From an uncultured Ruminococcus sp. (GTDB taxonomy: Bacteria > Bacillota > Clostridia > Oscillospirales > Ruminococcaceae): a stretch of 34,336 nucleotides of DNA. The DNA lies in contig URTF01000015.1 of assembly GCA_900550695.1 (NCBI GenBank), forward strand, positions 1 through 34,336, read 5' to 3'. A program made the translations under genes and the position numbers. Positions 7,606 through 16,270 of the stretch are shown here, one piece after another; the stretch's first letter is position 1, and every line of letters begins with the position of its first letter. The notes under the pieces were generated by a model that worked only from the letters and a program-made list of their open reading frames with translations, did not search any database and had not been told where the DNA came from.

Positions 7606-8907
7606 ATGGCTGTACGCTTTTACAATGCGAGAATTCTGAGCCTTGAAAACGGAATGAATGTCGATTTCGGCGAGGTTCACACCGACGGCGGCATTATTTC
7701 CTATGTCGGAGGCAGCGAAAACGCACCGAAAGGCACTTTTGAACGTGAGATAAACCTCAACGGCAACCTTATAATGCCCTCGTTCAAAAATGCACACACT
7801 CACTCGGCAATGACATTCCTCCGCTCGTATGCGGACGACCTCCCCCTGCAGGACTGGCTTTTCAAGCAGGTTTTCCCGATGGAGGCAAAGCTCACGGGCG
7901 ATGATATCTACAACTTTTCTGCGATCGCCTTTGCCGAATACCTCACAAGCGGCATAACTGCGGATTTCGATATGTATTTTGAACCCGAATATATGGCTGA
8001 AGTATCGGAGGATATCGGCTTCCGCACCGTAATGTGCGGCTCGGTCGCAGGCTCGGAGGACGAGTGTGACGCCGCCCTTACAAAGCTTGAAACATTATAC
8101 AATAAGTATAAGGACAGAAGCGAATTCGTCAGCTACCGTCTTGGCTTCCACGCCGAATACACGACACACGTTTCAATAATGAACGGCATCGGCGAGCTTG
8201 CGAAGAAGTACAAAGCCCCCGTTTATACCCACAACAGCGAAACTCTCTCCGAAACAAAGGAGTGCATCGGACGGCACGGCTATACTCCGACCGAGCTTAT
8301 GGAAAGAGCGGGCATATTCGAGTACGGCGGCGGCGGTTTCCACTGCGTATATATGAGCGACAACGATATCGAAATTTTCCGCAGAAGAGGACTCTGGGCG
8401 GTCACGAACCCCTGCTCGAACGCCAAGCTTGCGAGCGGCATCGCTCCGCTTGTGAAAATGACGGAAAAGGGCATAAAGCTTGCAATAGGTACGGACGGTG
8501 CGGCGAGCAACAACGCCCTCGATATGTTCCGTGAAATGTACCTTGCGGCAGTTATGCAGAAAATTCAGCTCAAAGATGCGGCGGCAATGCCTGCGGACAA
8601 GATCCTCCGAATGGCTTGCTGCGGCTCGGCGAATGCAATGGGACTTGAAAACTGCGACGGCGTTGCAAAGGGCAAGAAAGCCGACCTTATCGTTATCGAC
8701 CTCAATGCGCCGAATATGCGCCCTCTCCACAATATCCCGAAAAACCTCGTCTACAGCGGCTCAAAGCAGAATGTCCTGCTGACGATGTGCGCAGGAAAGA
8801 TTCTCTACGAGAACGGCGAATTTACGACTATCGACCTTGAAAAGGCTTATTCATACGCTGATGCGGCAATAAAAAGAATGACAAATGATCAGGAAAGGAC
8901 CCGATAA
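7606..8907 (+). CDS. mtaD: Amidohydrolase, MTA/SAH deaminase type
   Basis: A 433-residue metal-dependent amidohydrolase of the cytosine deaminase-like superfamily. Metal ligands include the H64-T-H66 motif after the first beta strand, a further His in the GFHAEYT segment, HNSE, a His in GGFHCVY, and the Asp in IGTDGAASNN. The block NAHTHSAMTFLRS with the downstream pattern closely resembles 5'-methylthioadenosine/S-adenosylhomocysteine deaminases. The likely reaction is deamination of MTA or SAH, though related enzymes act on other aminopurines or guanine derivatives. It starts one base after the preceding stop, behind AAAGGAGA, so it is co-transcribed with the TadA fusion. Two adenine-type deaminases side by side is notable but may be coincidental. 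Substrate specificity cannot be fixed from sequence alone. Confidence 0.85.
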   Translation: MAVRFYNARILSLENGMNVDFGEVHTDGGIISYVGGSENAPKGTFEREINLNGNLIMPSFKNAHTHSAMTFLRSYADDLPLQDWLFKQVFPMEAKLTGDDIYNFSAIAFAEYLTSGITADFDMYFEPEYMAEVSEDIGFRTVMCGSVAGSEDECDAALTKLETLYNKYKDRSEFVSYRLGFHAEYTTHVSIMNGIGELAKKYKAPVYTHNSETLSETKECIGRHGYTPTELMERAGIFEYGGGGFHCVYMSDNDIEIFRRRGLWAVTNPCSNAKLASGIAPLVKMTEKGIKLAIGTDGAASNNALDMFREMYLAAVMQKIQLKDAAAMPADKILRMACCGSANAMGLENCDGVAKGKKADLIVIDLNAPNMRPLHNIPKNLVYSGSKQNVLLTMCAGKILYENGEFTTIDLEKAYSYADAAIKRMTNDQERTR

Positions 8908-8908
8908 A

Positions 8909-9841
8909 ATGAGCATACGTTTTCATCTTCCAAGCTTTACAACGCATTTCAGCCTTAACAAGCTGATGATAGAAACTCTTCGGGATCACCCCGAATATTT
9001 CATAAACGGACTCGAAATAGCGTCCGTTTTCGGCGGCTTTGACGGTTCGACGTGGAACGGCGGCAGAGGTGTCGGCGGAACATTCGACCCGAGATTTGCG
9101 GATTTCGTCATAAAGACTTTTAACGGACTCGGCGTTCCCCTGCGCTTTACGTTCACGAACCCGATGCTCACCGAGGAGCATCTCTCCGACAAAAACTGCA
9201 ACGAACTGCTGAAAATGGCTGACAACGGCGTAAATCAGGTCATTGTTATGAGCGAAATGCTCGAAAAATATATCCGCAAAAACTACCCGAACTATAAGAT
9301 AACCTCCTCGACCTGCAAGGAAATAAGAGATATGGACGGCGTTAATGCCGAGCTTGAAAAGCCCTATAACCTCGTTGTCCTCGACTATAACTGGAACAAC
9401 AGATTTGACGAGCTTGAAAAGATAAAGCCGGAGGAAAGAGGAAGATGCGAGATCCTCGTAAATGCGCTCTGCCAGCCGAACTGTCCCCGACGGGGCGAGC
9501 ATTACAGAGCGATAGGAAAGGTCCAGATCGAACGCTGCAACGCCGCATATTCCGCAGTCGGAGGAAATCCGCAGTTCAAGGATTTTGAGTGTCCGTTCAT
9601 GTCAAGGAGCATCTACGATATCACCGGACTTCCGACATTCATCTCACCGGAGGCTATCACCGAAAAATATGTCCCGATGGGCTTTAACGAGTTCAAGCTC
9701 GAAGGCAGAAGTGCGTCCGATGTGGATATGCTCGAAACATATATGTACTATTTCGCAAGACCCGAAACAAGGGATAAGGTCCGCTTTGAAATGCTCAAAA
9801 AGCTCACGGGCGGCATCAATTATTTCAATATTTTCCGATAA
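8909..9841 (+). CDS. Uncharacterised cysteine-rich protein, U32/UbiU-like TIM barrel?
   Basis: I do not recognise a named family with certainty. The 310-residue protein has alternating hydrophobic strands and helices like a TIM barrel and no signal peptide or membrane segment. Its striking feature is the block C180...C188-x3-C192-P-x2-G-x-H198, followed by C210 and C228; C97 and C136 lie earlier. Peptidase U32-type and UbiU/UbiV proteins share a barrel plus a C-terminal cluster of cysteines that binds 4Fe-4S, and the NALCQPNCP stretch recalls them, so an iron-sulfur protein is possible. The start ATG follows AGGAAAGGA and lies one base after the amidohydrolase stop; a slightly earlier ATG lacks a site. 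It is the last gene of the operon. Confidence 0.7.
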   Translation: MSIRFHLPSFTTHFSLNKLMIETLRDHPEYFINGLEIASVFGGFDGSTWNGGRGVGGTFDPRFADFVIKTFNGLGVPLRFTFTNPMLTEEHLSDKNCNELLKMADNGVNQVIVMSEMLEKYIRKNYPNYKITSSTCKEIRDMDGVNAELEKPYNLVVLDYNWNNRFDELEKIKPEERGRCEILVNALCQPNCPRRGEHYRAIGKVQIERCNAAYSAVGGNPQFKDFECPFMSRSIYDITGLPTFISPEAITEKYVPMGFNEFKLEGRSASDVDMLETYMYYFARPETRDKVRFEMLKKLTGGINYFNIFR

Positions 9842-9989
9842 GCTGTCAATGTACAGAAATTACAAAGAAGTTACAAACGGTAACGTAAAGTAACAAAAAA
9901 ATGCTTAAAATCGGTTTGTTTGGCACGATTTTAGTAAAAAACTATATAATACAGCTAATTTTAAAAAATAAATTTGTGACAGATGTACA
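9842..9989. other. Intergenic spacer with weak hairpins
   Basis: Downstream of the four-gene operon there is only a weak 7-bp stem (aaaatcg at 9907-9913 with cgatttt at 9926-9932) and repeated gtaac/gttac units near 9868-9894. No strong terminator is visible before the next promoter. Confidence 0.5.
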
Positions 9990-10018
9990 TTGACAGTTTG
10001 CGCTTGAAATGCTAAAAT
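9990..10018 (+). promoter_or_regulatory. Strong sigma-A promoter for the surface protein
   Basis: TTGACA at 9990-9995, a 17-bp spacer and TAAAAT at 10013-10018. The leader of about 120 nt ends in an A-rich tract and AAGGAGGA, consistent with very strong expression. Confidence 0.85.
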
Positions 10019-10142
10019 TAAAGCACGATGTTGAGAGCGAATACATAAACGTATAAGCGCTCGAATATCATATTCTATTGATTTCCATTTAACATTTGGA
10101 AATAAATAAAGAAAAACAAAACAAAACAAGGAGGAATTTTTC

Positions 10143-11738
10143 ATGAACATGAAAAAGACAATCGCAGCTCTCGCTGCATGCGCAATGGCCGTATCTGCAA
10201 TGGCTACAACAGTTTCTGCTGAAGAAACAGAAGTAAAGTCCGTACACTATGATCTTACTCTTAAGAGCAAGGTTAAGACAGCTGACCTCGTATTCACAGC
10301 TAAGTCTGTAACAGGTACTGCTACAGCAATCACACTTAAGCTCAGCGCTGACGTTATCAAGGCTATCACACCTACAGTAACAGTTGCAGTTGCTGATAAG
10401 TCCACAAAGACTTCCTACACATTCACATTCACAGCTGATTCCAGCTCTGCTGATTATGACGGTACAACAACATGGAACTATGTTGATACTCTCACAATCG
10501 ACCTCACAAAGGCTCAGGCTACATCTATCCAGCAGGCTTTTGCTAACGCAAACAACGAACTCGATATCACTGTAACTCTTAAGGATGCTATCCTCCAGGA
10601 CGGCATTGATCAGGGCAAGATGAACATTGCTCTCGGTAACGTTATGAAGGATGTCGGAACAGATGCTACTGATGCTACACCTGATGGCACACCTGACTAC
10701 ACAGATCTTACACAGACTAAGTTCCTCGAAAATCCTCTTATCAACCTCAAGATCGCTGGCATCACTGAAGCTGAAAATATCGTAAACGCAAAGGGTACTG
10801 TTAAGGACAACGATGTTAAGCAGCCTATGATGACAAATGCTAACACAGCATCCAACAAGGCTGGCACAGCTGATATCTTTGCTCGTCTTGCTACAAAGGG
10901 CACAAAGTCCAATGATTCCGAGTATGTAAATGCTCCTGCTGTAATCAACGACATGATCGCTAACTACGATGATGTTAGATTCACATTCAACACAGCTGCA
11001 GACAACGTTCTCACTGAAAAGTGGTGCAAGGACAACAGCTGGGCATCCGCATCCCTCTTCCCTGGCTACTATGTAACAGGCATTCCTTCCGCACAGAGCT
11101 GGATGGGTGATGACACATACAAGGCATTCCCACAGCACCTCTACAACCTCTTCGGTGATGAATCCACTGGCTACACATATTCTGATAGCTACACATTCAA
11201 CAACCTCTTCAATGCTGCTCTCGTTGCTAACAACGGTTACACAATGAACCAGAGCTCTGTTAAGCCTTTCGAATACAGCAAGACTTCTGTATCCTTCAGC
11301 TGGGGTGACCTCACAAACAATGCTGGTCAGTTCGTATCCCCTGCTAACGCAATCACAAAGCTCCAGCTTGCTACATCTTCTGTATGGTACTGGGATTCCA
11401 TGGACGTTGTAGGTCTTGAAGTTGCTGCTGACGATGCTTCCACAGATGCTGGTATCGAAGATGAAGGCGCTGACCTCGACGATGGTGCTGATGCTGATGA
11501 CGATGCTGATATCGATGCTGATGACGATGTAGACGCTGATGACGATGCTGACGTTGACGCTGATGATGATGCTGACGTTGATGCTGATGATGATGCTGAC
11601 GCTGACGTTGATGCTGATGTTGATGCTGCTGATGATACAGTTGCTGAAAACCCTGGCACAGGCAACGCTCCTATCGCTCTCGCAGTTATCCCTGTAGCTC
11701 TTGCTGCTGCTGCAGTAGTTGCTAAGAAGAGAGGCTAA
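10143..11738 (+). CDS. Abundant secreted protein with Asp/Ala stalk and sortase-like anchor
   Basis: A 531-residue protein of unknown function with a Sec signal peptide (residues 1-26, cleavage probably after VSA). A mostly beta-strand globular region follows (about 30-440), then an almost pure Asp/Ala stretch (444-498, with Val and Ile). The C-terminus has an NPGTG motif, a hydrophobic segment and KKRG. That tail is the layout of a sortase substrate, with NPxTG replacing LPxTG. Codon choice is strongly biased (GCT, AAC, AAG, CTC, ACA), far more than in flanking genes. With the consensus promoter and a perfect ribosome binding site, it should be one of the most abundant proteins of the cell, perhaps a surface-layer or adhesion protein. 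It is monocistronic, with its own promoter and terminator. Confidence 0.85.
   Translation: MNMKKTIAALAACAMAVSAMATTVSAEETEVKSVHYDLTLKSKVKTADLVFTAKSVTGTATAITLKLSADVIKAITPTVTVAVADKSTKTSYTFTFTADSSSADYDGTTTWNYVDTLTIDLTKAQATSIQQAFANANNELDITVTLKDAILQDGIDQGKMNIALGNVMKDVGTDATDATPDGTPDYTDLTQTKFLENPLINLKIAGITEAENIVNAKGTVKDNDVKQPMMTNANTASNKAGTADIFARLATKGTKSNDSEYVNAPAVINDMIANYDDVRFTFNTAADNVLTEKWCKDNSWASASLFPGYYVTGIPSAQSWMGDDTYKAFPQHLYNLFGDESTGYTYSDSYTFNNLFNAALVANNGYTMNQSSVKPFEYSKTSVSFSWGDLTNNAGQFVSPANAITKLQLATSSVWYWDSMDVVGLEVAADDASTDAGIEDEGADLDDGADADDDADIDADDDVDADDDADVDADDDADVDADDDADADVDADVDAADDTVAENPGTGNAPIALAVIPVALAAAAVVAKKRG
11472..11636 (+). repeat. Low-complexity GAY-GCT repeat encoding (D/A)n stalk
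   Basis: Imperfect tandem copies of gatgctgatgacgatgctga-like units encode DADDDADV-type repeats. Mixed GAT/GAC usage shows the units have diverged somewhat. Such arrays can change in length by slippage. Confidence 0.85.
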
Positions 11739-11876
11739 GATCGCACCGTATAAAGACGGTACGAATGTGTGTGAAAACACACTGCGGTAGAAACGCATAG
11801 CGCAAATCTCATGAAAGATAACTTTACTGAAATTACTTTCGGGTGTTTAAGCTAAGTTATTCTAACATCAAAATTT
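11739..11876 (+). other. 3' untranslated region with small hairpins
   Basis: Between the stop codon and the terminator are about 140 nt. They contain small stems (accgt/acggt near 11747-11762, gtgtg/cacac near 11770-11785) and no open frame with a ribosome binding site. The stretch may be a stabilising 3' UTR or a processed small RNA; I cannot assign it to a known RNA family. Confidence 0.4.
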
Positions 11877-11913
11877 AACCGCTGTCCGTATGCAGAACGG
11901 ACAGCGGTTTTTT
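11877..11913 (+). terminator. Rho-independent terminator of the surface-protein gene
   Basis: A perfect 13-bp stem (aaccgctgtccgt at 11877-11889 with its complement at 11897-11909), a 7-nt loop and a T-run into 11913. Confidence 0.93.
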
Positions 11914-12205
11914 GTTTATCTGATCTTCTGCCCCGAACAGGCTGCATCGTTTTACATGGAGTTGAACGAACGGGATCAAGGCGGGCAGAAAATACGGAAT
12001 GTATTATGTGCGACATAAAATTTCAAAAAATAATGTTTGGAAATATTAATTTTTTTGAACAGATCATCGTGATTTTGCACAACATTTTTCCACTGCATAG
12101 TAAAAAATGAACAAAAAGAGGTTAACGTAAACGTTTGAAAAAACAGTTAAAAATTAATAAATTATGAACAGCGGTGCGATAGTGAACAAAAACGGAAATA
12201 TTATC
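11914..12205. other. Gene-free upstream region of the transporter operon
   Basis: No coding potential is seen. An 8-bp inverted repeat (ttctgccc at 11926-11933, gggcagaa at 11983-11990) can form a large stem. The rest is AT-rich and contains a possible operator, listed separately. Confidence 0.6.
12124..12137. promoter_or_regulatory. LacI-family-like operator half/full site
   Basis: The sequence aacgtaaacgtttg contains the perfect palindrome AAACGTTT (12129-12136) with a central CG. This is the shape of LacI/GalR-family operators that control sugar-uptake operons. It lies about 70 bp upstream of the -35, so it could be an activator or looping site. No regulator gene is in the window. Confidence 0.35.
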
Positions 12206-12234
12206 TTGACAAGCATTGTGTAAATTGTTATAAT
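12206..12234 (+). promoter_or_regulatory. Consensus sigma-A promoter of the transporter operon
   Basis: TTGACA at 12206-12211, a 17-bp spacer and TATAAT at 12229-12234: a perfect match to both hexamers. A leader of more than 120 nt follows before the first start codon. Confidence 0.92.
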
Positions 12235-12368
12235 ATTAATATAACTCATTATATTTTCAGACATTGTGTGCAAATTTTTCAGCGGGTTTTAACATAAGCA
12301 TCACAATCCCTGTTTTTTGAGTACAGACTTTAACAGATGTGCAGTTTAAATGAAAGGTGGTTTGTCTG

Positions 12369-15269
12369 TTGTCGAGTAAAACTAATTTCAGGAGAATTGT
12401 TTCAGCCGTGACTGCGCTGATGCTTGCGGTCACAACCTTTGCGGCTGTCCCCGTTACTGCTGAAAGTACGGAAACGACTGTTGCACAGTCCTCCGGGCAG
12501 GAAACATTTACTTACGAAGAACAAAATACTTACAGCGACTATTACGATGAAATATCAGGGTCAAAACGCCCCGATAAGGAAGTGCTCTTTAATTATACGG
12601 GCGCTCGTGATGGTGCTGAGGTGAGTGTGGGATCCTATGAGGGAAAGGATAACATAGTCATCTGGAACAGCGAAGCAGGTACACTGGATTTTACGGTAAA
12701 CGTTCCCGAAACAGGCGCTTACAACATCGGTATGTCGTACTACCAGATCGTGGGCAGTACAACGACTACCGAATTTTCTGTGCTTATTGACGGTGAGACC
12801 CCGTATGATTCGGCTACAAGAATCAATATTCCGAGGATCTGGACGAGCAAATACCCTATCGCTCCCGATTCAAAGGACAATGAGATACGTCCTCCGCAGG
12901 TCGAGATGCCTATGTGGACGACAACCTCGTTCAAGGACGAAGACGGTCTTTTCAACGAGCCGCTCCTCTTCTATCTCGAACAGGGCGAACATACCATCTC
13001 TGTCAACTCCGAGAGAGCTATGGTCGCTATCGAATATATCAAGCTCTACAATGAAAAGGGCTATGATAAATATGTAAAGCCGTCCGATGCTGACCTTGCA
13101 AAAAATGCATCGGCAGAGCCGATCAAGGTTCAGGGCGAACGCTATGCATATACAAATTCCCAGACCCTTTTCCCGACCTATGACCGAGGAAACTACCTTA
13201 CCGAACCCTCCAACCCGACAAAACAGCGTTATAACACTGTCGGCGACGGTACATGGGATCAGTCGGGTCAGGCTATCACATGGGAGATCGATGTTACTGA
13301 GGCGGGCTACTATAAGGTCAACCTTAAAACCCGTCAGAACGAACTCCGCGGACTTTTCTCCAACAGAAGACTTTATATCGACGGCAAAGTTCCCTCTGAT
13401 GCCTTTAGTGAAATAAAGTTTTACTACAGCACAAACTGGGTGTCCGTTGTCCCCGAGGACGAAAACGGCGACCCTGCATATATCTATCTCGACAAGGGCA
13501 AGCATACACTCACGCTTGAATGTATCCCCGGCGCTATCGGTGAATATATGCGCAAACTCGACAATATCGTGTATGAAGCCAACCAGTATTATATGCAGAT
13601 CCTTATGATCACCGGCCCTTCACCCGATAAATACACAGACTATTTCGTTCACAAACAGATACCTGAGCTTCTCGGCGTTTTTGAAAGACTCTCCGTTGAG
13701 CTCCGTGAGACCCGTGCCGCTATCGAAGAGATCGCAGGAATTGACGGTTCGGAAGCCGCTGTTCTTGACCGTCTTGCTGACGTTTTTGACAAGTGTATAA
13801 AGCGTCCGAACAAGATCCCCGATTACGTTTCTTCAAGCGGTATCAAGGATAACGTTACTGCTGTTTCCTCGTGGATGCGTCAGTACAGAAGCCAGCCGCT
13901 CGAGGTCGACTTTATTGAGCTTGTTCCCGCTGATCAGAAGGTCACTTCCGTTAAGAAAAATTTCTTCAAGTCCCTTTCATTCAGCACAAAGGCTCTCATC
14001 GGCTCGTTCTTCGAGGACTACACCGTTCTTTCCGATGTAACGGCTGATTCTATCAACGTTTGGGTCGGCATCGGCCGTGACCAGACCAACATTATCAAGC
14101 AGATGACCGACTCCCAGTTCGTTCCCGAAACGGGCATTGATGTTTCTATCAACCTCGTTCAGGGTACTATTATGGAAGCCGTGCTTGCAGGAAAAGGTCC
14201 TGACGTTGCGCTCTTCATCGGCGGTGAATTCCCCGTGAACCTCGCTATCAGAGGTCTTGTAAAGAGCGTTGATGAATTTGCTGATTATGAGGAAGTTGCG
14301 TCACGTTTCCAGGACGAGGCAGACGTTATGTATACCTATGACGGTCACGTTTACGGTGTTCCGCTCACAAGAACCTTCCCGATGATGTTCTACCGCAAGG
14401 ATATGCTCGCAGAAGTTGGTATCGACGCTCCGCCCGACACATGGGACGATTTCATCGATATGCTCCCTGCTCTCCAGAGAAAGTATATGCAGCCGGGTCT
14501 TATCCTTCCTACGAACGTAAACGGTACGGCTGTTTCCCCTGCTACCGAGGCAGGTCACACATTCGCACTCCTTATGCTCCAGTCGGGTACGAACTATTAT
14601 AATGATGAGCAGACTGCAACGAATTTCGACAGCCTCGAAGCTGTAAATGCATTCGCAACATGGACAGAGCTTTATAACGTTTACCAGTTTGACCAGCAGT
14701 ATGATGCGTTCACACGTTTCAGAACAGGTGAAGCTCCTATCGTTATCCAGAACTACTGTACATTCTATAATCAGCTCAACAGAGCTGCTCCCGAAATAAA
14801 GGGACTCTGGGATTTCACCCACGTTCCGGGAACTGTTCGTGAGGACGGCACTGTTTCCTACGCTGCCAACTCCAACGGTTCGGGCGCAATTATCCTTAAG
14901 GACTGCAAGAACGATGCAGCCGCTTGGGAATTCATCAAGTGGTTCACAGAGACCGATACGCTTGTTGAATACGGTCAGAACGTCGAGGGCGTTATGGGTC
15001 CTCTCGGACGTTTTGAAAGCGCAAACATCGAGGCTCTCAAAAAGCTCAACTGGTCGAATTCCGACCTCGAAAAGATCCTCTTCCAGATGGATCAGCTCGA
15101 AGAAATTCCTATCATTCCGTCATCCTATGTTGTTACCCGTAGTATTATGAACGCATTCCGTGCTGTTGTAAACGATAAGGAAAACGCAAGAGAAACACTT
15201 CGTCTTTACAATATCGATATCAACAACGAGATCACGAGAAAGCGCAGTAATCTCGGCTTAGATTCTTAA
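12369..15269 (+). CDS. Giant sugar-binding protein with N-terminal beta-sandwich domains
   Basis: About 966 residues, roughly twice the usual 430-550 of a sugar-binding protein. A Sec signal peptide (1-31, ending VPVTA) has no lipobox cysteine. Two beta-rich regions follow (about 50-230 and 250-402), each ending in a strand like the IEYIKLYNE pattern seen in CBM6/35-type carbohydrate-binding modules. A helical linker runs from 405 to 545. A family 1-type extracellular binding domain (about 560-960) includes VLAGKGPDVALF, YGVPLTRTFPMMFYRKDML and WEFIKWFTE. The protein should deliver an oligosaccharide to the downstream permeases. I chose the TTG at 12369 because AAAGGTGG lies eight bases upstream; a GTG at 12357 would fall inside that site. 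The domain limits are estimates. Confidence 0.88.
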   Translation: MSSKTNFRRIVSAVTALMLAVTTFAAVPVTAESTETTVAQSSGQETFTYEEQNTYSDYYDEISGSKRPDKEVLFNYTGARDGAEVSVGSYEGKDNIVIWNSEAGTLDFTVNVPETGAYNIGMSYYQIVGSTTTTEFSVLIDGETPYDSATRINIPRIWTSKYPIAPDSKDNEIRPPQVEMPMWTTTSFKDEDGLFNEPLLFYLEQGEHTISVNSERAMVAIEYIKLYNEKGYDKYVKPSDADLAKNASAEPIKVQGERYAYTNSQTLFPTYDRGNYLTEPSNPTKQRYNTVGDGTWDQSGQAITWEIDVTEAGYYKVNLKTRQNELRGLFSNRRLYIDGKVPSDAFSEIKFYYSTNWVSVVPEDENGDPAYIYLDKGKHTLTLECIPGAIGEYMRKLDNIVYEANQYYMQILMITGPSPDKYTDYFVHKQIPELLGVFERLSVELRETRAAIEEIAGIDGSEAAVLDRLADVFDKCIKRPNKIPDYVSSSGIKDNVTAVSSWMRQYRSQPLEVDFIELVPADQKVTSVKKNFFKSLSFSTKALIGSFFEDYTVLSDVTADSINVWVGIGRDQTNIIKQMTDSQFVPETGIDVSINLVQGTIMEAVLAGKGPDVALFIGGEFPVNLAIRGLVKSVDEFADYEEVASRFQDEADVMYTYDGHVYGVPLTRTFPMMFYRKDMLAEVGIDAPPDTWDDFIDMLPALQRKYMQPGLILPTNVNGTAVSPATEAGHTFALLMLQSGTNYYNDEQTATNFDSLEAVNAFATWTELYNVYQFDQQYDAFTRFRTGEAPIVIQNYCTFYNQLNRAAPEIKGLWDFTHVPGTVREDGTVSYAANSNGSGAIILKDCKNDAAAWEFIKWFTETDTLVEYGQNVEGVMGPLGRFESANIEALKKLNWSNSDLEKILFQMDQLEEIPIIPSSYVVTRSIMNAFRAVVNDKENARETLRLYNIDINNEITRKRSNLGLDS

Positions 15270-15286
15270 AGATTGGAGGGTTACCT

Positions 15287-16255
15287 TTGGCTGAACAGAC
15301 CCAGAAAAAAGAAATTCTGCTCAGAAGTGAACAGAAACACACTTTTAAGGAGAATTTCCAATATACACTCCATGAAATGAGGAGAAATATCGGATGCTAC
15401 GGTATGATCGCACCGTTTATGATCTTCTTTATCATGTTCACCGTTATACCGGTTATCATGTCGCTGCCTATGGGCTTCACCGACTTTGATATGGCGCATT
15501 TTCCGCCGAAATTCGTTGGCTTTGATAATTTCTACACCCTTTTCGTTGAGGACGATGTATTTATCAAGTCTATCAGAACAACACTTATCTTCGCAGTTTT
15601 CACAGGCCCGTTGAGCTATGCACTCAGCTTTATGCTCGCATGGCTCATAAACGAGCTTCACCCCGTGCTCAAGACGGTTTTCACACTTATTTTCTATGCT
15701 CCGTCAATGGCAGGCAATATCTACTTCGTATGGCAGCTCATCTTCTCGGGTGACTCCTACGGCTACCTCAACGCTTTCCTCAACTCCCTCGGCTTCACAA
15801 CGGGAGCTATCCAGTGGCTCACAGACGCAAACTACGTTCTCCCCTGCGTTATCGTAGTTCAGCTCTGGATCTCAATGGGTGCAGGCTTCCTTGCCCTCCG
15901 TGCAGGTTTCCAGGGTATCGATAAGTCCATGTATGAAGCAGGTGCTATCGAAGGCATCAAGAACCGTACACAGGAGCTTATCTACATCACGATCCCGTCA
16001 ATGGGTCCTCAGCTTATGTTCGCCGCTGTTATGCAGATCGTATCCTGCTTCACAGTTGATATCGTAGGACGTATGCTCGCAGGCTTCCCTTCCACGGACT
16101 ACAAAGTACATACTATTATGACTCACGCCTTCGACTACGGCTGGGTACGTTACGAAATGGGTTATTCCTCGGCAATATGCTTCGTGCTGTTCCTTGTAAT
16201 GCTCCTGTGTAACAAGCTCATAACCAAGGTCCTCGGCAAATATATGAATAACTAA
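15287..16255 (+). CDS. Sugar ABC transporter permease, MalF-like (pair 1)
   Basis: A 322-residue inner-membrane permease of the carbohydrate uptake 1 class with six predicted helices. The cytoplasmic EAA loop, which contacts the ATPase, is EAGAIEGIKNRTQELIYITI followed by P. The start is TTG behind TTGGAGGG, 17 bp after the binding-protein stop. With the next gene it forms the first MalF/MalG-type channel of the operon. No ATPase gene is present, so a shared MsmX/UgpC-like ATPase encoded elsewhere is expected, as is common in Firmicutes. Confidence 0.93.
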   Translation: MAEQTQKKEILLRSEQKHTFKENFQYTLHEMRRNIGCYGMIAPFMIFFIMFTVIPVIMSLPMGFTDFDMAHFPPKFVGFDNFYTLFVEDDVFIKSIRTTLIFAVFTGPLSYALSFMLAWLINELHPVLKTVFTLIFYAPSMAGNIYFVWQLIFSGDSYGYLNAFLNSLGFTTGAIQWLTDANYVLPCVIVVQLWISMGAGFLALRAGFQGIDKSMYEAGAIEGIKNRTQELIYITIPSMGPQLMFAAVMQIVSCFTVDIVGRMLAGFPSTDYKVHTIMTHAFDYGWVRYEMGYSSAICFVLFLVMLLCNKLITKVLGKYMNN

Positions 16256-16270
16256 AGGGGTGAGATCATA

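Noticed and set aside
10089..11798. Long minus-strand open frame (569 codons)
   Set aside because: It mirrors the highly biased surface-protein gene. Its Ser/Val/Cys-rich repetitive product is typical of an antisense artefact.
11760..11876. Possible c-di-GMP or other riboswitch
   Set aside because: The stretch gcatagcgcaaatc...gaaag faintly recalls a GEMM-I core, but the second conserved half is missing. It lies after a gene and before a terminator, not upstream of a gene.
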